From the NCBI RefSeq assembly GCF_040954645.1, contig NC_092810.1, positions 9,098,185-9,162,184 on the forward strand: DNA of 64,000 nt, given 5' to 3'. Positions 20,564 through 29,697 of the stretch are shown in pieces. The position numbers and the translations under genes were made by a program. The notes under the pieces were generated by a model. That model had not been told where the DNA came from and ran no database searches. It saw only the letters and a list, made by a program, of their open reading frames with translations. Position 1 is the first letter of the stretch. Each line of letters begins with the position of its first letter. Source of the DNA: Diabrotica undecimpunctata. Its lineage: Eukaryota; Arthropoda; Insecta; Coleoptera; Chrysomelidae.

Positions 20564-21956
20564 ATGGCCGCGAGTGTAATAAAATTCAAAAACGGTAATT
20601 TGTTAAATAGTGAATGCAAAAAAATAGTGTTAAATGTTTTTAACTATTTATCAAACAGTAATAATGATAAAAGTGTATCAACAATAGTGCGGGAAGTTTC
20701 TGCTATGACTGGAGTCTCTGAGCGAACGATATTCCGATATAGAAGTGAAAGTAAAAATGGTCCACTCGTAACTCCTATAAGAAAAAAAAGAACCGGTTAT
20801 TTGAATAGTCGTGAGAATAGATATGATGAAGCAACTCGGTCTAGAATAAGACAAGTAGTGCACGGTTTTTTTATGGACAATATTCCTCCAACCCTTGACG
20901 TAGTACTAGAAAAAATTAAGCAAATGGAGCATCTTCCGAATTTTTCCAAGAGTACGTTGAGAAGACTATTGCACGACATGGGTTTTATATATGGCAAACA
21001 AGGTAGAAATTCAATATTAATAGAAACAAGAAATAGTCGCTTGGAGGCGTCACTATCTCCGGGAAATAAAGAAACTGAGGAACGAAGGAGCCAATATCAT
21101 TTATATGGACGAATCATGGGTTAATACTGGAATAACCAATGGGCAAGTATGGCAAGATACAACAATAAAAAATAGCCGACAGGCTTTCGTAAATGGACTT
21201 ACCACAGGTTTAAAAACTCCGACCGGAAAAGGACCAAGATTTGTTTTAGTCCATGCAGGAAACAAAGACGGATTTGTTGAAGGTGCTGACATCACTTTTC
21301 TTGCCAAAAAAGGTGCTGAAGATTACCATGAAGAGATGGACGGAGATCTATTTGAAAAATGGTTTGAAGAGATGTTAATACCGAATCTCCCAAAAAATAA
21401 AAAGAATGTCATTATCTTGGACAATGCATCTTATCACTCTAGGAAATTAAATTTTCCCAAACAATATTGGGTGAAATGTCAAATTAAGGAGTGGCTCTAT
21501 GAAAAGGACATTTATTTTGAAGAAGATTACTTAAAAAATGAACTTCTGGAAACTGCTAATGTATTTAAAAATATTTATGACAAATACAAAATTGATTGTA
21601 TTGGTGAAAAATACAGGAATCACAGTGACGAACAATGCCGCGTAGATGTACATATCTTAAGACTTCCGCCTTATCACTGTGAACTGAACCCAATAGAAAT
21701 GGTGTGGAGTGAAGTGAAACGGTACGTGTCCTCTAAGAATTCAAGTTTCAAACAAAACGACGTTAAAACATTGATTTATGAAGGTTATGATAAAGTACAG
21801 AACAATGGACATTGGAAAAATTACGTCAACCATGTTATAAAATTGGAGAATAATTTTTGGACAGTAGACAACATTCAAGATGACATTGAACCTATTAGAA
21901 TTTCATTAAACGATGACTCTGAAGATGAACTAGATTATGAAAATGAAGATGATTGA
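20564..21956 (+). pseudogene. DD82E-like transposase, one frameshift from intact
   Basis: The start is ATG 20564 (MAASVIKFKNGNLL). HTH region: MTGVSERTIFRYRSESK. Catalytic blocks: NIIYMDESWVNTG (Asp), NVIILDNASYHSRKL (Asp), PYHCELNPIEMVWSEVKRYV (Glu). It ends DDSEDELDYENEDD. I count 91 residues between the second Asp and the Glu, against 34 in Tc1 or mariner. The single lesion is near 21030: the frame before it reads ILIETR and the other frame resumes with IVAWRRHYLREIKKLRNEGA. At about 460 residues it is longer than mariner, in line with the expanded catalytic spacing. It is a younger relative of the copy at 8682. Confidence 0.85.
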
Positions 21957-22127
21957 AAATTGTTTTTCGGGGGTATTCTTTTCTCAGTAAAGGTAATAAA
22001 ATATTTAGTTGATCTGGTTGAAATGTAGCACACTTAAATAACTTATTAATCGACATAATTTCAAGTAGTTATATTAGACGTCATTATGCAAAAAATAAAG
22101 TTATGAACATTTAATAAATTAGTGCAC

Positions 22128-22389
22128 AATTGAGGCCCCTAGAACACAAGGGGTGTAAGTGCCAAAAACAAAGTTTTGAAAAATCTTTGTTCAAAGTTCG
22201 ATATAAATTTAAAAACCTAGGTAGCACTTTTTCAGTTTTCAGCATGTTTTCAATGACATGTAATTTTTGATGGTGTTATTGTTGTTAATGTAGAAAGTTT
22301 GAAGCCAAAAGTACGTGCCTGTTGTTAGATATCAGTTGCTAAGTGATAAGCAACTGCACTTACACCCTTGTGTTCTAGGGGCCTCAATT
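22128..22389. mobile_element. MITE with about 33-bp terminal inverted repeats
   Basis: Starts AATTGAGGCCCCTAGAACAC (22128) and ends with its inverse (GTGTTCTAGGGGCCTCAATT, to 22389). The complementarity continues to GGGTGTAAGTGC with one extra G on the left. It is 262 bp with no coding. It lies downstream of the transposase stop within the 20036-22892 element, so it is the innermost layer of the nest. Confidence 0.85.
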
Positions 22390-22919
22390 AGGGGTTTTTT
22401 GCAATTATCTCAGTCATTTGTTTATGTATTTTAATTTACAAACTAAAAAATTAAAAAACTGTTTAAGATCTGCAACATTTATTTGAAACATTTTTCCCTA
22501 AAATGCACGAGGAACAAAATAGGCAAAAAAATGATTTTTTCCAAACTTCATCTTTCTTTAAAAAATAAACAAAGCAAAATTGGCTGTAATTCTTCAAGGA
22601 ATTATCATCAGTTTTCCCTTATCTACCGTTTAGAACATTAAAAAACCTGTAGAATATTTTTCATATTTTTTTCCCTATTAACTGCGGTATTATGTATAAA
22701 AGCATTTTAGGAATTATTACCATTTATTTCATTCACGAATTTTCTATTAACAACTTTAGCTTACCTAAACATATCTTAGTTTACCGTGAGTTTGGCCCTG
22801 CTTTTTTTACAAAAGTAGCAAAACTTACAATGGCAGTAGAATTGGCAACGCTGTTATCTTATATCCGTACACTGCCATCTCAACGTGACTTTTAGTATAG
22901 AAAGGTTGAGTGCCTTTTT

Positions 22920-23083
22920 TTTCTTCTTTTTTTTTGAACAGGTGATGAAGAATAATTAGATGAATCTGAATAATAACTACTTGTGGTATAACTTTCCGAT
23001 ATACTCAAACACCTCTTCATCTGACAACATATCATCTATTAGTTTTTGTAGTTTACTTTGATTTTTTTCATAATCGCCCATTT
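22920..23083 (-). pseudogene. piggyBac transposase N-terminal piece
   Basis: On the minus strand from ATG at about 23081: MGDYEKNQSKLQKLIDDMLS, DEEVFEYIGKLYH, then after a frameshift YYSDSSNYSSSPVQKKRRKK. This short acidic start followed by a Ser-rich and basic stretch is the usual N-terminus of piggyBac-like transposases. It is cut off from the catalytic part by the nested element. Confidence 0.65.
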
Positions 23084-23459
23084 TTCTCAATTTTACTGCG
23101 ATACTGTTACTACGATAACAAGTTAATGTGAACTCAATAATACACTGGTTATACCCATACCGCTACAATACGCAGGTAAATAATACACTGGTTAGACCCA
23201 TACGGCAACAATACGCAGGTTTATTCTTGCAAATTTGCGAGGCACGTGCGCATCGCATAGCCTCAGCTTAAAAATTTTATTTCTTAGGCCGCGCGAGGCA
23301 CCCATGCCTCGCAGTTCAAAATCATGTTTAGAAAGAAACTTTGCTATATTTAAGAATTGCGTTGTTTTTGTACTGCATTTTTATGCGTTTTAAACGAAAA
23401 AAATAAATTGGACTTCGAAAAGGCAAAAAATATTATCATTATGGCGATCAACGTGTTAA

Positions 23460-23760
23460 AAACGGCAGTTTAAGCCATGCCCCAAATGTATGCGTGGGGA
23501 TGTTAAGTCTGGAGAATGTGCAGGATAGAGGAAGTCAGTAAATCGTGAAATAAATTTGTTTGGAAAATGTCCCTGAAGAAATTGACGAACTGCGACAGCA
23601 GTATGGCAAGTTGCCCAATCCTGCTAGAAAAATTGGTCTCGGAATGCCAAATTACCTGCACGACAAAATTGACGTAGATCAGGGATAAAGCGTGTTGAAA
23701 TTTGTATGTACCTCTGTTGTTTAAGTGTGACTTGCATACCATTTTCTTCGATAAAGTATG
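23460..23760 (-). pseudogene. Tc1/mariner-type transposase, central part (split by piggyBac)
   Basis: Minus strand: GPYFIEENGMQVTLKQQRYI, RFIPDLRQFCRAGNLAFRDQ, then (after a stop) QDWATCHTAVAVRQFLQGHF, DFLYPAHSPDLT and IHLG. This is the second catalytic Asp block (QDGATCHTA, Gly changed to Trp here) and the 'SPDLTPPD-YIWG' block. It leads directly into the C-terminal piece at 17885-18049 when piggyBac is removed. A 19-bp duplication (TTCGATAAAGTATGG repeated at 23748 and 23768) disturbs its 5' side. Confidence 0.75.
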
Positions 23761-23828
23761 GACCACTTCGATAAAGTATGGTTTACCAGGCACTCACTTT
23801 TGCGCTATGTAAAGAAACTTCTTGAACT

Positions 23829-24225
23829 TCATCTGGTCTGGCAAAGCCCAGAAATTGGTGGCCCATTAAATAGCAGCGGTGACAAAATGCATCCCTGTCG
23901 TACTCCTCTACGTATTTCTATTGCTTGTGATATGTCATTTTCTATTTTGATGTTAGCTTTCTGATTCCAATATAGATTGAGAATTATTCGCAGATCTTTA
24001 TTATCTATGTCCTTTCTTTTAAGAATGTTTCTTAGCTTATTATGGCGTACTTTATCAAACGCTTTTTCAAAATCGATAAAACATGCATGTACTTCCTGAT
24101 TAACGACTAGGCATCTTTGTGTAAGAACATGCAAACCAAAGAGAGCTTCTCGAGTACCTAGTCCCTTTCTGAACCCCATCTGTGTAACTCCAGACTGGTG
24201 TTCTTCATTTATGATTTGGATTCTC
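23829..24225 (-). mobile_element. LINE RT fragment (GTREAL family)
   Basis: Minus strand: GVTQMGFRKGLGTREALFGL, VLTQRCLVVNQEVHACFIDF, EKAFDKVRHNKLRNILKRK, EIRRGVRQGCILSPLLFN. These are RT motifs of the same family as the copies at 34215 and 58367 ('FRNGMGTREAL'). It is truncated before the YADD box. Confidence 0.75.
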
Positions 24226-24760
24226 CAATGTTGAGCATCACAGCGCCTCCACAGCACAGCCGCACCACTCTCAGCTGTCTTCCGAGCTACCACTCGTATA
24301 TGCCCCCCCCCCTCCCGACCGCCATATTGGTGTAGCGTCATTCCCAGATATTTGACGCATTTCTTTGATGTTATCTGTGTCCCGTCACATTAAAGTTTCA
24401 ACGCTTGTCTTTTCCGTTTACCTTCAAAATTATGGCTTCGGTCTTCTCTGCCGTGAGTTCTAGTTCTTTTGATTCTTCTGATTTATCATCCAGTCCATCA
24501 CAACGTTGCCAGTATGTCTTACCCGAAATCGGCGATCCGGCTCGTCCCATGTTACTACCAGAACTTCGAGATCTTCCGCAAGTGCGAAGAGGATTATACC
24601 TTTTCCTTATTTGCAGTTCATGGCCCCGCCATAGGCCAGGTTCCATAGCGTTGGACTTAAGACCTTTCCCTGTAGAACCCCAGCCGTAACGTCAACGATC
24701 TCTCTCCTCCAATGTCCGCATCACCTATTTCCACCGCAGAGTCTTGAATGCATTTCTAAC
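24226..24760 (-). mobile_element. R1/Jockey-like LINE RT C-terminal fragment
   Basis: In the minus direction the sequence reads, in shifting frames, TLWNLAYGGAMNC, ALAEDLEVLV (a decayed ADD block), ELTAEKTEAIILK, and a YLGV-like stretch. 'TLWNLxYxxxL' and 'EKTEAVIL' are typical of R1/Jockey elements. It joins the neighbouring LINE fragment near 24226, implying insertion or recombination between families. The poly-C run at 24306-24314 is conspicuous. Confidence 0.5.
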
Positions 24761-24769
24761 CGCCCAGTG

Positions 24770-25354
24770 ATCAGTTAGAACCGCAGCCATCAATAATTTT
24801 AAGTTACACTGTAGATATAAATATGACTGCTGAGTTACACGAAGTGGGTGGTAAATTAAACAAAATCAAATAAAAATAAATGCTCACAAAACATAGCCTA
24901 TCACTGTGATACAATTATTCGATAAAATCAAATAACAAGCAATAACAATATATGTTATTCAGCTCTGATTGTTAAAAACCTGTTTACATATTATTTTCAT
25001 TTTAAATATAACTATAAATCAATATTATTATTTCAACCGGAAAATGGCCATAAATAATAAAATCCTAAAATTATTATGACTTACACAACAACAACACGCA
25101 CTAAAATTTTATATTTCATGTGTCAATGCTATTGAATGTTTATTTGGGTAAAATTAAATTTAATGAATCTATTATTATTTTATTCAATTAAATACTCAAT
25201 AAAACAAGATATTTTAAATATCTATTTTTTAGTATTATTAATAATAAACGTATTAAAGTATGGGTGAAACGTTGAAAGAGATTAACAAAATGACTAATTT
25301 GCAATAACACGATTATTAATTTTACGAAATATAATTTGTAATTCACAAAACTAA
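24770..25354. other. AT-rich intronic DNA, nothing recognised
   Basis: Low-complexity AT sequence with no motif on either strand. It ends in CTAA (25351-25354), the putative target duplication of the next element. Confidence 0.5.
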
Positions 25355-27470
25355 TCCAGTAAAATAAGGCAAAAAAGGGGGCAAACCTCGGAATGAAAGA
25401 TAATAAGCTGAAAATTTGCATACGTCTTTATTTTGATGGTATAAAACTTACCTCAAAAGTCTCATATAATCACGTGTCCGCGACTTAATATATTAAAGGT
25501 CAAAGGTCACGAAAATGAGTTTTCTGCAAATATCTCGTTTCCTTTACACTTTATGACATTTAAGGTGGTAAGAAAAATTGTAGAATGGAAAATTCTCGTC
25601 AATTTTTGTCTCAAGTACTTTTATGTACCTTCAACCCTTCTTAAGATAGAGCGAAAAGAGTGGGGGACCGCTTACATGTGCATACGGTAACGGTATAGAC
25701 ATGCTTATCGACAAATTAAAAGCTGTTAATATCACTACAAAAAAAGCCAGAGATGATGCTGATGTTCTCATTGTAGAAACAGCTATTGCAGAGTCTGAAC
25801 ATGTAGGAAAAACTTCCGTCATTGTAGAAGAAGATATTGATTTGCTAGTTATCTTGATAGGATCACATCAATCACATCAATCACATCAACAAGAAATTTT
25901 TTTTTTTTTAAATTGGTAAGAGTAATGCGGAGACAAAATTATATTCATCGAAAAGTTTTGATAAATGCCCTCATTCTAAGAAACACATCTTATTTTTACA
26001 CGCGTTTAGTGGATGTGATACGACTTCTGCGATTTATAGGAAAGGTAAAATATCGATAAAAAATGTTCGAAAAAAATCACCATTTACATCAGTCACCTCA
26101 ACTAATTCAACAAAAAAACTGCTCTGTACAAGAATTATTTGAAAATGGAGTACGTATTTTCTTAGCAGCGTATAATGCTTCAACATCAGAAGACGATATA
26201 GACTCTTTTCGATACACCCAGTTCATCAAATCAACAAGACTCAACAAACCAGTGCAGTTATCAAGTCTTCCACCTTCAAGTGCAGCAGCTCGTCAGCATA
26301 TCATTCGTGTCTATTATCAGACCCAAATTTGGTTGGGAAATGATTTAGAACCTCAAGAATTTGGCTGGGTAATGCAAAATGAATTTCTGGAACCAATAAC
26401 AACATTATTACCGCCAGCACCAGAAGAACTGCTGAATACAATATTTTGCAATTGCAAGAAAGGTTGTGGTTCTAATTGCGGATGCAGGAAATCAGGATTG
26501 CAATGTACTTTAATTTGTGGGCAGTGTAATGGACAATCATGTCTAAACGCTTCATCAACTTCAGATGATTTCAATGAAGAAAGTGAATATGCACCTGATA
26601 TTCTTGAATATTTTTATTCTGATACTTTAATAAACGAGAATGATGATGATGAATCCGATATTGAGCAGTCAGAGGAAGAAGAAGAAGAAGAAGAAGAAGA
26701 AGAAGAAGACGATGAAGAAGAAAATTAATACAAAAATATTAACCATACATAATAAAAGAATATATATTATATTTGTAACTTTAATAAATCGATTATTGGA
26801 TTAATAAATAAATATATAATTTAAAAAAATAATAAATATGATTTTTTCAGTATTTAATTAAATATAAAAATGATTATTGTTGAATTCTGCACTTGATCTT
26901 AATTTATCGTATATACAGCTGTTAAAAATATCATTCAAGTTCATTTGAAATATTTCATTTAATATTGTATGTTTGTTAAAAATAAAATAAATATTATATA
27001 AAAAATATATATTTTATAATTAATATCTATAAATATAGTTTATTAAATAAAAAATAATAAAAATTTAATGATAATAATAGTATTTTAAGTGAATAATTAA
27101 CTATATAACTTATTATTTATTGAATCCTACTGGCTGACTTCGCGTTACTGTATACACAGGTAAGCGGTCCCCCACTCTTTGCGCTCTATCTTAAGAAGGG
27201 TTGAAGGTACATAAAAGTACTTCAGACTAAAATTGAAGAGAATTTTCCATTCTACAATTTTTCTTACCACCTTAAATGTCATAAAGTGTAAGGGAAACGA
27301 GATATTTGCAGAAAACTCATTTTCATGGCCTTTGACCTTTAATATCTTAAGTCGCGGACACGTGATTATATGAGACTTTTGAGGTAAGTTTTATACCATC
27401 AAAATAAAGACGTATGCAAATTTTCAGCTCATTATCTTTCATTCCGAGGTTGCATCCTTATTTTACCGGA
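25355..27470 (+). mobile_element. DNA element with about 330-bp terminal inverted repeats carrying a PIN/CXC-type gene
   Basis: Left arm 25355-25692 and right arm 27143-27470 are long inverted repeats, nearly identical over most of their length (both contain AAGATAGAGCG/CGCTCTATCTT and CACGTGTCCGCGAC/GTCGCGGACACGTG). The ends read TCCAGTAAAATAAGG and, inverted, TCCGGTAAAATAAGG. CTAA occurs immediately outside both ends (25351-25354, 27471-27474), a plausible 4-bp target duplication. The 1.45 kb interior holds one gene reading toward the right. No known transposase motif is present; superfamily unknown. Confidence 0.75.
25701..26728 (+). pseudogene. PIN/FEN-like fragment plus CXC-type cysteine-cluster protein, frameshifted
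   Basis: Three collinear frames: (1) 25701-25919 with ARDDADVLIVETAI and VIVEEDIDLLVILIG, an acidic-cluster pattern like the 'GEAD...EDxDLL' of PIN/FEN1 nucleases (inference); (2) about 25930-26055 with KHILFLHAFSGCDTTSAIYR, a block I recall as strongly conserved in a repeated metazoan family; (3) 26063-26728 with LAAYNA, SSLPPSSAAARQHIIRVYYQ, QIWLGNDLEPQEFGW, LPPAPEELL, then the cysteine cluster CNCKKGCGSNCGCRKSGLQC and CGQCNGQSCLN, and a Glu-rich tail encoded by GAA repeats. The cysteine spacing resembles CXC/tesmin-type zinc or DNA-binding modules. Shifts lie in the T run near 25900 and near 26058. The N-terminal half of the nuclease-like fold is absent: the frame begins at the inverted-repeat edge. 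Function is unproven. Confidence 0.6.
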
Positions 27471-27804
27471 CTAAACGTGTAGGTAGATCATGCAGAAGCC
27501 TTTGAAAACGGCAAAAAGTGAACAAAATAGTAACAGATCTAAAATAATAAATAGATCTAGAATAATAAAGAGATCTACAACATTTGTATTTACATTTTTT
27601 TCATATTATAACCTCAAAATGTATGCAAAAAATTCAAATAACCGAGTTGTTGGTTTTTTATTTTTATCGTACATAAACATTTTTTTTACGAAATTTGGTA
27701 CAAACTTATCTTATCTCTAAGTCCCAAACACAATTGCTCGCAATTGTTTTGATTAAAAATGTTTATTTTTCCTCTTATTTTGATTAATATAGAAAAAATA
27801 CCCT

Positions 27805-28251
27805 AAAGCTATGCTACGTCTTTTCTGTCCTTTTTTATGGTGTTGAATCGTGGACCTTGAACGAAGATATGTGCAGAAAACTAGAAGCATTTGAGATGTG
27901 GCTATATCGGAGAATACTTAAGATTCCGTGGACTGACCGAGTCACAAATGAGGAGGTCCTCAGAAGAATGAATAAGAACCGAGAAGTACTGTCCACCATC
28001 AAATCTCGAAAGTTACAATTCTTCGGACATATTATGCGAAATGAATCCAGATATGCTCTCCTTAAAGCCACCCTGCAAGGAAAAATATTTAGAGAACGAG
28101 GTTCAGAAAGAAGAAGAACATCTTGGTTAAAAAACCTCAGAATCTGGTTCAATACAACATCTGTGCAGATTTTCCGCGCTGCTGCAGATAAGATAAAGAT
28201 TGCCATGATGATCGAAAACATTCATACCGGATAGGCACATCAACAAGAAGA
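27805..28251 (+). mobile_element. LINE 3' fragment (RT C-terminal domain and AAG tail)
   Basis: The frame reads LFYGVESWTLNEDMCRKLEA, FEMWLYRRILKIPWTDRVTN, EEVLRRMNKNRE, LQFFGHIMRNESRYALLK, and RRTSWLKNLRIWFNTTSVQI before the stop. It then has GGCAC (28234-28238) and AAGAAGAA (28245-28251). It is the same domain ('EAFEMWxYRRxLxIPWT') as the copies at 32297 and 34215. It is 5' truncated. Confidence 0.8.
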
Positions 28252-29518
28252 ATTACTGAATGTAGTATTTACTATGAACTATGTGATTCATTGATTTTTA
28301 CGACCATTTAATTGTTAAACTGGGTTGATTTTACCAACTGAAAATTATTACATCACATGTAAGTTACTATTTATAATAAGTATCTCTTTTCACTTTGCTT
28401 GGAGATGCCATTTTTTTGCCAATTGGTATTCTCCAGTTAAATTGTTTTCTTCTAAGACCTTTGTCTTTCACAGATATGGACTGATGCTATTTTGTAAACA
28501 CAAAACGAAACGTTTCCGCAATATTTTTCTTTTCTTCTCACATTTCACTGATATCTTCAAGAGTTACAGTGTGAAAGGGATTTGTTCTTCACTGCTTCTT
28601 ATTGATATTGACAATTGTTGCTTTAAACGCTTGCTTTTATTGATAAACTAAAGTTTTATCTTGAGATTGCAGTCATTAATAGGATAGGATAAGTAAAACT
28701 CTTTGTTCTTAAATCTAGCTTTTGCAAAATTTATTTGGTTCTTTAGGATATGATATATAAAATATAGCTATAATTATTTTATCAGTAAATACAATGAAAT
28801 TAAAATGCAAAAAGATTGTATAAAACAAGCACAAAAACTTACAACATGAAGTTAATCCACTATATTTTGAACATCACAAAACATTGTGTGTGTGTGTGTG
28901 TGTGTGTTTTATTGGCACTGGTTTTGACAACCAACTGGCCAGTCAATTCGTTTTGAGTTCTCTCTTTACACAAGATATTGTTAGTATTTAAATTTAAAAC
29001 TATTGTATTGACAGTTAAGACATGGAACTTACTTACTAGTTTACTCTGTTTTTGTTGTTTTATTTTTTGTATCTTTTTTTTTATTTTTTTTTATTTTTTT
29101 TTATTTTTTTTTTACTTTTTTTTACTTTTTTTTTACTTTTTTTTATTGTTTTATTTATTTTTTTTTATTACTACGCTAAGACATAAACCCGATTCGACAC
29201 CTCGAAGGTTTAGATCTTCTTAGTAACTTTTTTTTATTTTATTTTTTTTTTTTTTATTTTGTTCTCCATTTTTTTTTATTGTTTTTTTTTACAAAACATT
29301 AAACTTATTAAAATTAAATTCTTATTACATTATAGCAATTACATTGTTTTAGTTTTATTTGATTTAAGGAAACAATTTGTTTATTTAACAAATCCATAAG
29401 CAAGCATATTATATTTCCGAACAGACCAGACTTTACCGAATGATTCTTGAATTAGAGTAAATTATTTTAAAATTCTTCTTTTATTCTCGGTAACTGTGGA
29501 ATCTTGTTTTTGTTACAG
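28252..29518. other. Intronic low-complexity DNA before the LamG exon
   Basis: Nothing coding. It contains a TG microsatellite (about 28884-28907) and a long T-rich tract (29041-29290, T8 blocks separated by A or AC). It ends in the acceptor TTTTTGTTACAG (AG at 29517-29518). Confidence 0.7.
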
Positions 29519-29697
29519 AATCTGTTTCCTATGAATTTGGTCCTAACAGAGGTATCATAATCTACACATATCCAGAAGATAACATGCCAGAAATGCAAGA
29601 AGATACAATAGCACTCGGACTGATGACTTCAAAATCTGATGCAGTTTTACTTCGGGTTGTTAGTGGAACATCAAATGATTACATTGAAATGTATATT
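29519..29697 (+). CDS. Nrx-1: Neurexin-1 exon: start of last LNS/LamG domain
   Basis: Starts after AG at 29517-29518 and ends before GTAAGT (29698). With the G carried from 13295 it reads ESVSYEFGPNRGIIIYTYPE, then EDTIALGLMTSKSDAVLLRV, SGTSNDYIEMYI. 'IALGLMTSKSDAVLLRV' is the first beta-strand pair of neurexin's C-terminal LamG (LNS6) domain. The exon is 179 nt (2 + 59 codons) and ends on a codon boundary, as the next exon requires. The preceding intron is 16.2 kb, swollen by the transposon load described above. Confidence 0.92.

Larger units (their letters stand above)
20036..22892 (+). mobile_element. DD82E-like Tc1/mariner-superfamily element nested in piggyBac
   Basis: The piggyBac N-terminal coding (22900-23083) and its continuation (below 20025) are separated by this segment. 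Its ends are imperfect inverted repeats: TCACATTCAGATGGCAGCGT at 20039 and, on the minus strand, TCACGTTGAGATGGCAGTGT ending at 22888. TA dinucleotides border both sides (20034-20035 and 22893-22894), as expected for this superfamily. It contains one transposase gene and a later MITE insertion. Confidence 0.65.
18050..23459 (-). mobile_element. piggyBac-type element with TTAA duplication, carrying nested insertions
   Basis: TTAA at 18050-18053 and at 23456-23459 flank inverted ends CACGTTAATCGCCAT (18054 on) and, on the opposite strand, CACGTTGATCGCCAT (ending at 23455): 14 of 15 bases match. TTAA targets and the encoded DDE protein define piggyBac. The element is 5.4 kb only because a Tc1/mariner-type element (20036-22892) is inserted in it; without that it would be about 2.55 kb, normal for the family. 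Subterminal GC-rich blocks with CCTCGCA/TGCGAGG motifs occur at both ends (about 18090 and 23240-23310). Confidence 0.88.

Noticed and set aside
24405..24689. 94-codon Ser/Pro-rich + frame
   Set aside because: Antisense of an R1/Jockey-like RT fragment.
28978..29223. Phe/Leu-rich 'membrane protein' frame
   Set aside because: It is translation of a T-rich low-complexity tract.
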